From positions 868,001 through 932,000 of the forward strand of contig NZ_CP090370.1 of the NCBI RefSeq assembly GCF_021431965.1: a stretch of DNA of 64,000 nucleotides, read 5' to 3'. A model generated the notes under the pieces. The model saw nothing but the letters and a program-made list of their open reading frames with translations, searched no databases and was not told the origin of the DNA. The translations under genes and the position numbers were made by a program. This document shows, in pieces, positions 10,864 through 18,996 of the stretch. The first letter of the stretch is position 1, and the number at the start of each line of letters is the position of its first letter. This DNA is from Erythrobacter sp. SDW2. Its GTDB lineage: Bacteria > Pseudomonadota > Alphaproteobacteria > Sphingomonadales > Sphingomonadaceae.

Positions 10864-12105
10864 ATGGCCCAACCGACCGGAATTCACGCCCGCCGCGCCG
10901 CATTGCAGATGCTCGATGCCGTGTTGCGCCGGGGCGAAACGCTCGAACAGGCCGAAGGGCCCGCACTCAAGACCGTCCGCAGCGCGCCGGACAAGGGTCT
11001 CGCTCGCGCCCTTGCCAATGAGACGCTGCGCTGGCTCACCGATCTCGATTCGCTGATCGACAGCGCGACCAGGCAGCGCCTGCCGGAAGATGCCAAGGTG
11101 CGCACCGTGCTGCGGCTGATGCTGGCGGGCTGGCTGCGGCTGGAGACCCCGCCGCACGCGGTGATCGCCACCGGGCTGCCCCTGCTTGCCGGTGGGCCAA
11201 GGCGGCTGGCGCATGGCGTCTTCTCGACCCTCGACAAACGCGGCGCGCAATTGCCGGCGGAGCCGACCCTTCCGGAGCGGGTGCGCGAACGCTGGGGCGA
11301 GCGAACCGCCAGCATCGCCGCTGGCCTCGCCGAACCGCCGCCGCTCGACCTTACGTTGCGTGAACCCGGGGAGACGCAGCATTGGGCCAACCAGCTGGCG
11401 GGTGACAGCACCATACCCGGCCATGTGCGCCTGCCGCGCGGCTCGGCAGTGGAGACCCTACCGGGCTTCAAGGACGGCGCCTGGTGGGTGCAGGATCTCG
11501 CCGCCTCGCTCCCCGCCCGGCTGCTGGGGCAGGGCGAGGGAAGGCACGTGCTCGATCTTTGCGCTGCGCCTGGAGGCAAAACGCTGCAACTCGCCGCTGC
11601 CGGGTGGAAAGTGACCGCACTCGATCTCAGCAAGCGGCGGCTGGAACTGCTCAAGGACAACCTCAAGCGTACCGGTCTCAAGGCCTCGCCGATCCGCGCC
11701 GATGCGCTGACCTGGGAAGCGAAGCACCAGTTCGACGCCGTCCTGCTCGATGCGCCCTGCACCGCGACAGGCACCTGCCGCCGCCATCCCGATGTGCTGC
11801 ACCGCATCGGCCAGCGCCAGATTGCAGAGATGGCGGAGCTTCAGGCTGCGCTGCTGGCACGCGCCACAAGCTGGCTCAAACCCGGCGGGACACTGGTTTA
11901 CGCGGTGTGCTCGCTGGAACGTGAAGAGGGCGAGGAGCAGGCGGTGCAAGTGACGCTGACCCCGCTTCCGGTGGGCACGGGCGAGTTGCCCGGCGGCATC
12001 GCGCCGACCGCCGAGGGTTGGCTTCGCACCGAGCCCGGAATGCTGGCCGATCGGGGCGGCCTCGATGGGTTCTTCGTCGGACGATGGACGAAGCCCGTAT
12101 CCTGA
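10864..12105 (+). CDS. rsmB: 16S rRNA m5C methyltransferase, RsmB/Sun family
   Basis: SAM-dependent rRNA cytosine-5 methyltransferase. The 413-aa product has an N-terminal NusB-like helical domain (about 1-140), the SAM-binding motif DLCAAPGGKT (231-240), the first active-site Cys299 in DAPCTATGTCRRHPD, and the second Cys349 in VYAVCS. Both cysteines of the NOL1/NOP2/Sun mechanism are therefore present. Length matches RsmB. The start was placed at 10864, just after the divergent SDHAF4 gene, because it opens the conserved helical domain. Confidence 0.93.
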   Translation: MAQPTGIHARRAALQMLDAVLRRGETLEQAEGPALKTVRSAPDKGLARALANETLRWLTDLDSLIDSATRQRLPEDAKVRTVLRLMLAGWLRLETPPHAVIATGLPLLAGGPRRLAHGVFSTLDKRGAQLPAEPTLPERVRERWGERTASIAAGLAEPPPLDLTLREPGETQHWANQLAGDSTIPGHVRLPRGSAVETLPGFKDGAWWVQDLAASLPARLLGQGEGRHVLDLCAAPGGKTLQLAAAGWKVTALDLSKRRLELLKDNLKRTGLKASPIRADALTWEAKHQFDAVLLDAPCTATGTCRRHPDVLHRIGQRQIAEMAELQAALLARATSWLKPGGTLVYAVCSLEREEGEEQAVQVTLTPLPVGTGELPGGIAPTAEGWLRTEPGMLADRGGLDGFFVGRWTKPVS

Positions 12106-12114
12106 ACACCGGCG

Positions 12115-12139
12115 GGAACCTTTGCCGGCTCGCGTCGTT
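12115..12139 (+). promoter_or_regulatory. EcfG-type (general stress sigma) promoter for the HWE kinase
   Basis: A perfect match to the alphaproteobacterial EcfG consensus GGAAC-N16-CGTT: -35 GGAAC at 12115-12119 and -10 CGTT at 12136-12139, separated by exactly 16 nt. It lies 85 nt upstream of the kinase start in a short intergenic gap. The consensus is established for EcfG regulons; use here is inferred from the match, its position, and an equally perfect motif in front of the partner regulator. Confidence 0.7.
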
Positions 12140-12223
12140 CGCTTGGAAGTTTAAGCAGGGTCAAATGCAACACCCCATCCGGTTCTCGACTATTGTCGGC
12201 CCTCTGGCGGGCCCGGTCCGCGC

Positions 12224-13300
12224 GTGAGCGGAGCGCCTGTGTCCTCGTCCGCGCAGCGTCCTGACGGCGATTCGGCGCCCGGCGCCGAGCGCCCGCTGAG
12301 CGAAGCCTATGCCCTCGAAAGCGCGGGTGCAGCCTTCCACGCGCTCGCCGACACCATGCCGCAGATCGTCTGGTCGACTTTGCCCGATGGATCGCACGAT
12401 TACTACAACCGGCATTGGTACGAATTCACGGGCGTACCCGCGGGTTCGACCGACGGCGAAGGCTGGGCCGAACTGTTCCATCCCGAAGACCAGCCCAATG
12501 CCTGGGAAAACTGGCGCCGGAGCCTCGAGACAGGCGAGCCTTACGAGGTGGAATACCGGCTTCGCCATCATTCCGGGGAATATCAGTGGATGATCGGACG
12601 GGCCTTGCCGATCCGGGGTGACGACGGGCAGATCGAGCGCTGGATCGGTACCTGCACCAATGTCAACGAACACAAACGGGTCGCCCTGCTCAACCAGATA
12701 CTCGGGCAGGAACTCAGCCACCGTATCAAGAACATCTTTGCCATCATCTCCGGCCTCGTCAGCCTGACGGCGCGCAACAACCCCGGCTTCTCGGACATTG
12801 CGCAAGAACTGCTGGGCCGGATCTCGGCGCTGGGCAGGGCGCATGAGCTGGTACGCCCGCACAGCGACAGATCCCGCCGCGAAATCGGTGACGTAACACT
12901 GCTGAAGCTGATCGAGAGGATCTTCTCGTTTTACCCCGCTTATGACGAGGGGCGTGTCCGGATCGAAGGGGGCGATCTCGAGATCGCGAGCAGCGCGGCG
13001 ACGCCCATGGCCCTGCTGCTGCACGAGCTGGCGACCAATGCCATCAAGTACGGTAGCCTGTCGGTTCCCGGGGGCACGCTGACCATCAAGCTCGTCGACC
13101 TGGGCAATACGATGCAACTGCTCTGGACGGAAAGCGGGGCGCCGAAATCGGAGGAAGAGGAGATCGTCCCCGGTTTCGGCAGCAGGCTGGTCGACCTCGC
13201 CGTTCGCAACCAACTTGGCGGCAGTTATACGCGAGCTTGGAAACGGGATGGCCTGCAGCTGGATGTCACCATCGACAAGGCCCGCATTCAGGCGGCGTGA
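12224..13300 (+). CDS. PAS-domain HWE-family sensor histidine kinase
   Basis: Soluble sensor kinase of 358 aa. One PAS domain (about 34-150; MPQIVW...YEFTGVP) is followed by an HWE-type dimerisation domain with the phospho-acceptor His166 (ELSHRIKN) and an ATPase domain with HELATNA and the WxE signature (LLWTESG) that names the family. No transmembrane segment is seen. HWE/HisKA_2 kinases commonly feed the PhyR/EcfG general stress pathway in Sphingomonadales. The upstream EcfG-type promoter and the neighbouring single-domain regulator fit that role. The start is GTG at 12224, without a clear Shine-Dalgarno. Its last 13 bases overlap the convergent regulator gene. Confidence 0.9.
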   Translation: MSGAPVSSSAQRPDGDSAPGAERPLSEAYALESAGAAFHALADTMPQIVWSTLPDGSHDYYNRHWYEFTGVPAGSTDGEGWAELFHPEDQPNAWENWRRSLETGEPYEVEYRLRHHSGEYQWMIGRALPIRGDDGQIERWIGTCTNVNEHKRVALLNQILGQELSHRIKNIFAIISGLVSLTARNNPGFSDIAQELLGRISALGRAHELVRPHSDRSRREIGDVTLLKLIERIFSFYPAYDEGRVRIEGGDLEIASSAATPMALLLHELATNAIKYGSLSVPGGTLTIKLVDLGNTMQLLWTESGAPKSEEEEIVPGFGSRLVDLAVRNQLGGSYTRAWKRDGLQLDVTIDKARIQAA

Positions 13301-13710
13301 GAATCCCCAAACAGCCGCAGAACGGGGGGCGGGGGAGGCGTAAGACCATTGCGACGGCGCTCGACGAAATCGATCAGCTGGCGCAATTCGCCCACGCCAA
13401 CCGGCTTCTCGACCGCTCCGATCGTGCCGGACACGCCTTCGCCAAGCTGGGCGGTATTCGCTGTCACGAAGATTACCTGCACGCCGAACTCCGCTGCCAG
13501 GCGTCGGCCGATCTCGGGCCCGGTGGCCCCATCCGCCAGGTTGACGTCGACCAGCGCGATATCCACAGTCGCCGCGTCGCGCGCCTCAGCAAGGGCGCTG
13601 CTGAGGTTGTCGGCAACACCTATCGGAATGTGACCGAGGTCACGCACGACCTCTTCCATTTCGAGAGCGATCAGGAATTCGTCTTCAACGATCAGAACAC
13701 GGGCGGGCAT
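13288..13710 (-). CDS. Single-domain response regulator
   Basis: 140-aa receiver with no output domain. Key residues are Glu9-Asp10-Glu11 in the acidic pocket, phospho-acceptor Asp55 (ALVDVNLAD), Thr83 in FVTAN, and Lys102 (EKP). A short Pro-rich tail follows. It is convergent with, and overlaps by 13 bp, the HWE kinase gene, so it is the obvious candidate phosphotransfer partner. Single-domain regulators modulate PhyR phosphorylation in related bacteria, but this one lacks the exact PFxFATGY motif of the FAT GUY group. It has its own EcfG-type promoter. Confidence 0.92.
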   Translation of the reverse strand: MPARVLIVEDEFLIALEMEEVVRDLGHIPIGVADNLSSALAEARDAATVDIALVDVNLADGATGPEIGRRLAAEFGVQVIFVTANTAQLGEGVSGTIGAVEKPVGVGELRQLIDFVERRRNGLTPPPPPVLRLFGDSHAA

Positions 13711-13758
13711 GACTAACTACATGATTTTGCTAGATGGGTCTGGGTTTCGTATCAAGAT

Positions 13759-13783
13759 AACGCCGTGCTACCCGCCCGGTTCC
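13759..13783 (-). promoter_or_regulatory. EcfG-type promoter for the single-domain response regulator
   Basis: Read on the minus strand this is GGAAC (13783-13779), 16 nt, then CGTT (13762-13759), a perfect EcfG consensus. The -10 lies about 50 nt upstream of the regulator ATG, giving a leader of roughly 40 nt. It mirrors the motif upstream of the kinase gene. Confidence 0.7.
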
Positions 13784-13799
13784 GAAAATGTGGCCGCTG

Positions 13800-14339
13800 T
13801 CAGCCCTTGACCTTGTCGGCAAAGCTCTTGCGCAGCTTCATGATCTTGGGCGGGATGACCGCGAGGCAATAGGGATTGCGCTGGCCTTCGCCGTCCCAAT
13901 AGTCCTGGTGGTAATCCTCCGCCGGATACCATTCGGTCGGATCCTCGATGGTAGTGACGGCGGTTTCGCCTACGTGCTCGGCATTCCAGCGGGCGATGGC
14001 GGCTTCGGCCTCGGCGCGCTGGTCGGGATCGAGCGGGAAGATCGCACTGCGATACTGCGTGCCGACGTCATTGCCCTGGCGGTTGAGCTGGGTCGGATCG
14101 TGGGTGCCCAGGAACACGTCATAGATTTCGGGCAGCGAGATGGTGGCAGGGTCGAATGTCACCCGGATGGCCTCGGCATGGCCGGTGGTGCCGGTGCAGA
14201 CCTCCTTGTAGGTCGGGTCGGCCTTGGTCCCGCCGATATAGCCGCTCTCGACGTCGCTCACGCCGATCACGTCCTTGAACACTGCTTCGGTGCACCAGAA
14301 GCAGCCGCCCGCGATAATCACTTGTGCCGTATTGCTCAT
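13800..14339 (-). CDS. msrA: Peptide-methionine (S)-S-oxide reductase MsrA
   Basis: Repairs oxidised methionine (S-epimer) in proteins. The 179-aa product has the catalytic GCFWC motif (Cys13) and the conserved downstream GGxxxxPTY-like segment (GGTKADPTYKEV). The ATG at 14339 was chosen over one 12 bases upstream because a GGAGA ribosome-binding site sits directly in front of it and overlaps the earlier ATG. The product appears cytosolic, with no signal peptide. It lies between the stress-kinase pair and an exported protein. Confidence 0.95.
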   Translation of the reverse strand: MSNTAQVIIAGGCFWCTEAVFKDVIGVSDVESGYIGGTKADPTYKEVCTGTTGHAEAIRVTFDPATISLPEIYDVFLGTHDPTQLNRQGNDVGTQYRSAIFPLDPDQRAEAEAAIARWNAEHVGETAVTTIEDPTEWYPAEDYHQDYWDGEGQRNPYCLAVIPPKIMKLRKSFADKVKG

Positions 14340-14374
14340 TGTAATCTCCATGGCATTGCTGCGAAGATAGGATC

Positions 14375-14401
14375 GGAAACCAGATTTGCCATTGCGGCGT
14401 T
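14375..14401 (+). promoter_or_regulatory. Near-match to an EcfG-type promoter upstream of the exported methyltransferase-like gene
   Basis: GAAAC (14376-14380) is followed after 17 nt by CGTT (14398-14401), one mismatch from the EcfG consensus GGAAC-N16/17-CGTT. It is about 40 nt upstream of the ATG at 14438. On its own this would be weak; the two perfect motifs within 2.5 kb make it worth recording. Confidence 0.35.
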
Positions 14402-14437
14402 TGGTCTGTGTCCGGAAATTTATGGGGGTTCGTTACA

Positions 14438-15337
14438 ATGAAAAAATTGCTGTTCGCCGCTGCCGCTATTGGCGGTCTCGCTGTCGCTGCGCCGGCCTTT
14501 GCCGACCACCACGATTCAGGTGGAATGGACCACGGTGACCATGACAAGAGCGATCATGAGGCGCATGGGCCCGAAATGTTCATGCAGCACCACGGTGAAG
14601 CGCTCGGGGCTGCCATCGCTCACCCGAGCCGCGCCGAAGATGCCAAGCGCGACCAGTTCCGCCATCCGGCCGAAACGCTCGCCTTCTTCCATGTCGCGCC
14701 GGACATGAAGGTCGGCGAGTATGCGCCGGGTGGTGGCTGGTATTCGCGCCTCCTCGGTCACTATCTCGGCGGCGAGGGGCAATTGGTAGGTCTCTATGCC
14801 AATCCGCAGACCGCCTCTGCCGATCCTGCCCGCCAACAGCGTATCCGCGACCAGGCGGCCGGTTTTGCTGACGAGGTTGCCGGGTACACCGGCCTGTCGG
14901 CAGATCGCTTTGCAGGCATGACTCTGGAATCGATTCCCGATGACCAGAAGGGCACTTTCGACCGTATCCTCGTCATCCGCGGCCTCCATGGCATTACCCG
15001 CACCGGCACTGCCGACACCGAGATGCGGGCGATGCGAGAGCTGCTCAAGGACGATGGCATGCTCGGCATTGTCCAGCACCGTGCCAAGCCCGATGCTCCG
15101 TGGAGCTACGCAAACGGTACCAAGGGCTATCTCAAACAGCAGGACGTGATCGATTTCATGCGCCTCAACGGTTTCGAGCTGGTCGGCACGAGCGAAATCA
15201 ACGCCAACCCGATGGACACCGCCGACCACGCCGAGGGCGTCTGGGAGATGCCGCCGGTGCTGGGCACCAAGCGTGAAGACCTGAAAGACAAGGGCGAAAG
15301 CGATCGCATGACGCTCTTGTTCAAGAAGGCCAAGTAA
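14438..15337 (+). CDS. Exported class I methyltransferase-like protein with His-rich N-terminus
   Basis: 299-aa protein with a clean Sec signal peptide (MKKLLF...APAFA). A His/Asp-rich segment follows (about residues 23-50; many HH, DH and HD pairs) that could bind metal. The rest resembles a class I methyltransferase fold: VGEYAPGGGWYSRLL matches a glycine-rich SAM motif I, and FDRILVIRGLHG matches a later strand. SAM is not expected in the periplasm, so the real activity is unclear; it may be a non-methylating relative. A GGGGG run precedes the ATG. Family annotation is fairly secure, function unknown. Confidence 0.85.
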   Translation: MKKLLFAAAAIGGLAVAAPAFADHHDSGGMDHGDHDKSDHEAHGPEMFMQHHGEALGAAIAHPSRAEDAKRDQFRHPAETLAFFHVAPDMKVGEYAPGGGWYSRLLGHYLGGEGQLVGLYANPQTASADPARQQRIRDQAAGFADEVAGYTGLSADRFAGMTLESIPDDQKGTFDRILVIRGLHGITRTGTADTEMRAMRELLKDDGMLGIVQHRAKPDAPWSYANGTKGYLKQQDVIDFMRLNGFELVGTSEINANPMDTADHAEGVWEMPPVLGTKREDLKDKGESDRMTLLFKKAK

Positions 15338-15353
15338 GACTAGAGGGCGGCGC

Positions 15354-16205
15354 ATGCGTGAAGTCACCGTCGCCGCCCTCCAGCTGCCCCTCGGTAGCGA
15401 TGACGAGCCGACCAATATCGCCGCTGTCGGCGAACTGGTCGAACAGGCCGCCGCGCGCGGGGCCGAGATCGTGCTGCCGCCGGAACTCTTCTCCGGCCCC
15501 TATTTCTGCCAGACAGAGGATGAGGCGCTGTTCGCGCTCGCCCGGCCGACGCTGGAGCATCCCTCGGTCATCGCCATGCGCAAGCTGGCGGCGAAGCTGA
15601 AAGTCGCGATCCCGACCAGCTTCTTTGAACGTGACGGGCATCATTATTACAACACGCTGGCCATGATCGGACCCGACGGCGAGGTCATGGGCACCTACCG
15701 CAAGAGCCATATCCCCGACGGGCCAGGTTACGAGGAGAAGTTCTACTTCCGCCCAGGGAACGACGGCTTCAAGGTGTGGGACGTATGTGGCACCAGCATC
15801 GGCGTCGGCATCTGCTGGGACCAGTGGTACCCGGAATGCGCGCGGGTGATGGCGCTGATGGGCGCGGAACTGCTGTTCTATCCCACCGCTATCGGCTCCG
15901 AACCCTATGATGCGGAACTCGACACCAGCCACATGTGGCAGCGTGCGATGCAGGGCCATGCGGTCAGCAACTGCATGCCGGTGATCGCCGCCAACCGGAT
16001 CGGGACCGAAGGCGAGGCGAGCTTCTACGGCCACAGCTTCGTCACCAACGAATGGGGCGACAAGGTCGTCGAATTCGGCGCGAGTGAGGAAGGCGTGCTG
16101 GTAGTGACGCTCGACCTCGACCAGGCGGCCAAGCACCGCGCCGGGATGGGCTTCTTCCGCGACCGCCGTCCGCAGCTCTACAGCCGCATCTGCGAGGATG
16201 TCTGA
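15354..16205 (+). CDS. aguB: N-carbamoylputrescine amidase (nitrilase superfamily)
   Basis: Hydrolyses N-carbamoylputrescine to putrescine, CO2 and ammonia in the agmatine route of polyamine synthesis. The 283-aa product carries the nitrilase triad Glu44 (PPELF), Lys117 (TYRKSHIPD) and Cys154 (GICWDQWYPE), with the long conserved stretch around PGYEEKFYF that marks this branch. No agmatine deiminase is visible in the window. Its end overlaps the probable start of folK. Confidence 0.94.
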   Translation: MREVTVAALQLPLGSDDEPTNIAAVGELVEQAAARGAEIVLPPELFSGPYFCQTEDEALFALARPTLEHPSVIAMRKLAAKLKVAIPTSFFERDGHHYYNTLAMIGPDGEVMGTYRKSHIPDGPGYEEKFYFRPGNDGFKVWDVCGTSIGVGICWDQWYPECARVMALMGAELLFYPTAIGSEPYDAELDTSHMWQRAMQGHAVSNCMPVIAANRIGTEGEASFYGHSFVTNEWGDKVVEFGASEEGVLVVTLDLDQAAKHRAGMGFFRDRRPQLYSRICEDV

Positions 16206-16687
16206 GCAGCACCTACCTGATCGCGCTGGGTTCCAACCGGCGGCACCACCGCTATGGCCGCCCGCGCGAGATCGTGCGAACGGCGATGGAAGAACTGGCG
16301 GCGCTGGGCACTGTCACTGCCCGCTCCGCGGTAATCTCGACCGCGCCGATGGGCCCTTCGGCGCGCCGCTTTGCCAATGCCGCGCTGCTTCTCGACACAG
16401 AGCTTGATCCTGCCTCGCTGCTGGCAGCACTCCAGCGGACCGAACGCGAGTTCGGTAGAAGGCGCTGGCGGCGCTGGGGCGACCGCGTGATCGATCTCGA
16501 CATCGTGCTGTGGAGCGAGGGATCGGTAAGCTCATCATTGCTGACGATCCCCCATCAGGAATTCCGCGGACGAGACTTCGTACTTGTCCCGGCGAGCAAC
16601 ATCGCCCCCGGCTGGCGCGATCCGCGCACCGGCCTGACGCTGTTGCAGGCAAAAGCCCGCTTGACCCGCAAGCGCCCGCTCCCCTAG
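16202..16687 (+). CDS. folK: 2-amino-4-hydroxy-6-hydroxymethyldihydropteridine pyrophosphokinase, probable CTG start
   Basis: HPPK, which transfers pyrophosphate from ATP to the pterin in folate synthesis. The conserved N-terminus SSTYLIALGSNRRHH is encoded from 16205, and the signature GDRVIDLDIVLW lies near residues 93-104. No ATG, GTG or TTG precedes the conserved start in frame; the first usable codon is CTG at 16202, behind a GAGG at 16194-16197. This gives 161 aa, the usual family size. An ATG at 16274 would cut off the first strand and substrate loop. The CTG overlaps the aguB stop by 4 bp. Confidence 0.85.
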   Translation: MSSTYLIALGSNRRHHRYGRPREIVRTAMEELAALGTVTARSAVISTAPMGPSARRFANAALLLDTELDPASLLAALQRTEREFGRRRWRRWGDRVIDLDIVLWSEGSVSSSLLTIPHQEFRGRDFVLVPASNIAPGWRDPRTGLTLLQAKARLTRKRPLP

Positions 16688-16730
16688 GGGAAGCGCCCGA
16701 GCCGCCCATAAGTGGGCCGGCCGCCCAGGT

Positions 16731-16806
16731 GGGCCCTTAGCTCAGTCGGTAGAGCAACTGACTTTTAATCAGTAGGTCGCTGGTTCGAACCCAGCAGGGC
16801 TCACCA
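16731..16806 (+). tRNA. tRNA-Lys (anticodon TTT)
   Basis: Complete cloverleaf of 76 nt including encoded CCA (16804-16806). The acceptor stem GGGCCCT pairs with AGGGCTC, including one G-U pair. The anticodon loop CTTTTAA is closed by a 5-bp stem. The T arm carries GGTTCGAAC and the D arm AGCTCAGTCGGTAGAGC. Confidence 0.98.
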
Positions 16807-16902
16807 CCTTTCTCCGCATGACAGGTTCTTTTACGGGCCTTACCCTCCGTTAACCATCCGTCTCCATAAGGCGTCTCCAATGGCCGAGATTTGGGGACGG
16901 TA

Positions 16903-18996
16903 ATGGACGATCTGCTGGCAGAATTCATCGCGGAGACCCGTGAAATGCTCGAGGCGCTGGGGGGCGAGCTCGTGGCATGGGAAGCTGCGCCCGACGACCG
17001 CGAGCGGCTCGATGCGATCTTCCGCTTCGTCCACACCGTGAAGGGCAACTGCGGCTTCTTCGATTTCCCGCGCCTTGAAGCGCTCAGCCACGCCGCCGAA
17101 GATGCGCTGGGCGAGGTCCGCGCCGGACGCCGCCTGCCGGACGAAGCGCTGGTCAGCGCGGTGCTCGCCATCATCGACCGGATCGGCGCGCTTACCGATG
17201 CCGTGGAGGCTGGTGAGGAAATCCCCGAACAGGGCGACGAACGCCTGATCGCCGCGCTGGCGCATGATCCGGACAAGGCCGAGGCCGCCTCGCTCGCCAA
17301 GCCGCAGAAGGACAGCGAAGGCAAGAACCGGGCAGCCGGTGGCAACCAGCGCTCGATCCGCCTGCCGGTCGAACTGCTCGACCGGATGATGAGCGGGGTT
17401 TCCGATCTGGTCCTCGCCCGCAACGATCTCTCGCGCGTCCTGCGCGAACTGGGTGCCGATCCGCGCATCGACGGTCCCTTCGAACGCATGACCGCGATCC
17501 TTGACGATGTCCGCGATGCCGCGACACGCATGCGCATGCAGCGCATCGAATTCCTGTTCTCGGCCCTGCCGCGCCTCGTCCGCGATCTCGGGCAGGAACT
17601 GGGCAAGCAGGTGATGGTCGACCTCGAAGGCCAGGACGTCGAGCTCGACCGCGAAATGATCGAATCGATCCGTGACCCGCTGACCCACATCATTCGCAAC
17701 GCCATCGACCACGGCCTCGAAACGCCGGCCCAGCGGATCGAGGCGGGCAAACGCGAGATCGGGGTTGTGTCGATCTCGGCGCGCCAGGCCGGCAACCAGA
17801 TTTACCTCGTCGTCAGCGATGACGGGCGCGGCATCGATGCCGACCGGCTGGTCAAGAAAGCACTGGAGAACGGCATCGTCACGCAGGAAGACGTTGCCGG
17901 CATGTCGCTCGCCGACAAGTATAACCTGATTTTTGCGCCGGGTCTCTCGACGGCCAGCCGGGTCACCTCGATCTCCGGCCGCGGCGTCGGCATGGACGTG
18001 GTCCGTGCCAATATCGAGAAGATCGGCGGTTCGATCGGAGTCTCCAGCCAGCCGGGCGCGGGCGCGACGATCCAGATGCGCCTGCCGCTGACACTCAGCA
18101 TCATTGCCACGCTGACGGTGACCAGCGCCGGCCAGCGTTTCGCCTTGCCGCGGTCCGGCGTCGAGGAAGTCATTTATGGAGGTGATCCCGACCTCGGCTA
18201 CACCGAGCTGGGAGACGGCCGCTTCATCGATTTCCGCGGCCAGCGCATCCCCTGCGTGCCGCTGTCGGAGGTACTGGGACAGGACAACGACCTGCCCATG
18301 CTTGCGCGCACCTTCATCGTGATCCGCCATTCGCCGACCGAAGTCAGCGCGATCGTGGTCGACAAGGTGCTCGATCACGAGGAGGCGGTTATCAAACCGG
18401 TCGCTCCGGCGATCACGGCAACGCGCCTCTATACCGGTGCGACCCTGCTGTCGGACGGTACCCCGGTGCTGGCGCTCGATATCGCCAATATCGCAGTCGA
18501 TCACCGGATCGTGACCGACGGCCGCTCGCGGGCGATGGCGCTCGATGTCGATCAGAAGGTTGAGATGGCGCGCGAAGATGCCCAGCGCGTGATGCTGTTC
18601 GTCGACCGCGACGGGCAGCAGCGCGCTGTCGAGATGGACTTCGTCGAACGTATCGAGACGATCGCAACCGAGATTGTCGAGCGCCATGCCGGCAACAGCC
18701 GCGCGGTCATCGATGGCAAGCTGCGGGTCCTTGCAGGGACCGACGACCGCGAACTCGAAACGGCCAAGCTGCGGCTCCTGCGGCTCCTGCGGCTGCGCGA
18801 CGAAGCCCGCGAGGCCTTCTACGTCGTGCGTGCGATCATCGATGTCGCCCCGCTCGAAGACGCGATCAAGGAAGGTGCAACCGAAGCCGATACGCGCGGT
18901 TATGTCGTGGTTGGCGGTCGCGCGACGCCGCTGCTCGATGCCGCCGCAGTGGTCGCCCAATGGGGCGATGTGCGCGAACAGGAGACACAGCGATGA
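16903..18996 (+). CDS. cheA: Chemotaxis histidine kinase CheA with two CheW-like domains and no clear P2 domain
   Basis: Central kinase of a chemosensory array, phosphorylating CheY and CheB. The 697-aa product has an HPt domain with phospho-site His44 (FRFVHTVKGN), a short Lys/Glu-rich linker instead of a recognisable CheY-binding P2 domain, a dimerisation helix pair, and an ATPase domain (N box IIRNAIDHGLE near 262; DDGRGID near 306; GRGVGMDV near 364). A CheW-like domain follows (about 395-545), then a second, diverged CheW-like segment (about 565-690). A GGGGACGG site precedes the ATG. It heads the operon cheA-W-Y-B-R. Confidence 0.94.
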   Translation: MDDLLAEFIAETREMLEALGGELVAWEAAPDDRERLDAIFRFVHTVKGNCGFFDFPRLEALSHAAEDALGEVRAGRRLPDEALVSAVLAIIDRIGALTDAVEAGEEIPEQGDERLIAALAHDPDKAEAASLAKPQKDSEGKNRAAGGNQRSIRLPVELLDRMMSGVSDLVLARNDLSRVLRELGADPRIDGPFERMTAILDDVRDAATRMRMQRIEFLFSALPRLVRDLGQELGKQVMVDLEGQDVELDREMIESIRDPLTHIIRNAIDHGLETPAQRIEAGKREIGVVSISARQAGNQIYLVVSDDGRGIDADRLVKKALENGIVTQEDVAGMSLADKYNLIFAPGLSTASRVTSISGRGVGMDVVRANIEKIGGSIGVSSQPGAGATIQMRLPLTLSIIATLTVTSAGQRFALPRSGVEEVIYGGDPDLGYTELGDGRFIDFRGQRIPCVPLSEVLGQDNDLPMLARTFIVIRHSPTEVSAIVVDKVLDHEEAVIKPVAPAITATRLYTGATLLSDGTPVLALDIANIAVDHRIVTDGRSRAMALDVDQKVEMAREDAQRVMLFVDRDGQQRAVEMDFVERIETIATEIVERHAGNSRAVIDGKLRVLAGTDDRELETAKLRLLRLLRLRDEAREAFYVVRAIIDVAPLEDAIKEGATEADTRGYVVVGGRATPLLDAAAVVAQWGDVREQETQR

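Noticed and set aside
13288-13710. Naming the regulator a FAT GUY (SdrG-type) protein
   Set aside because: The defining PFxFATGY motif is absent; the equivalent position reads IFVTANT.
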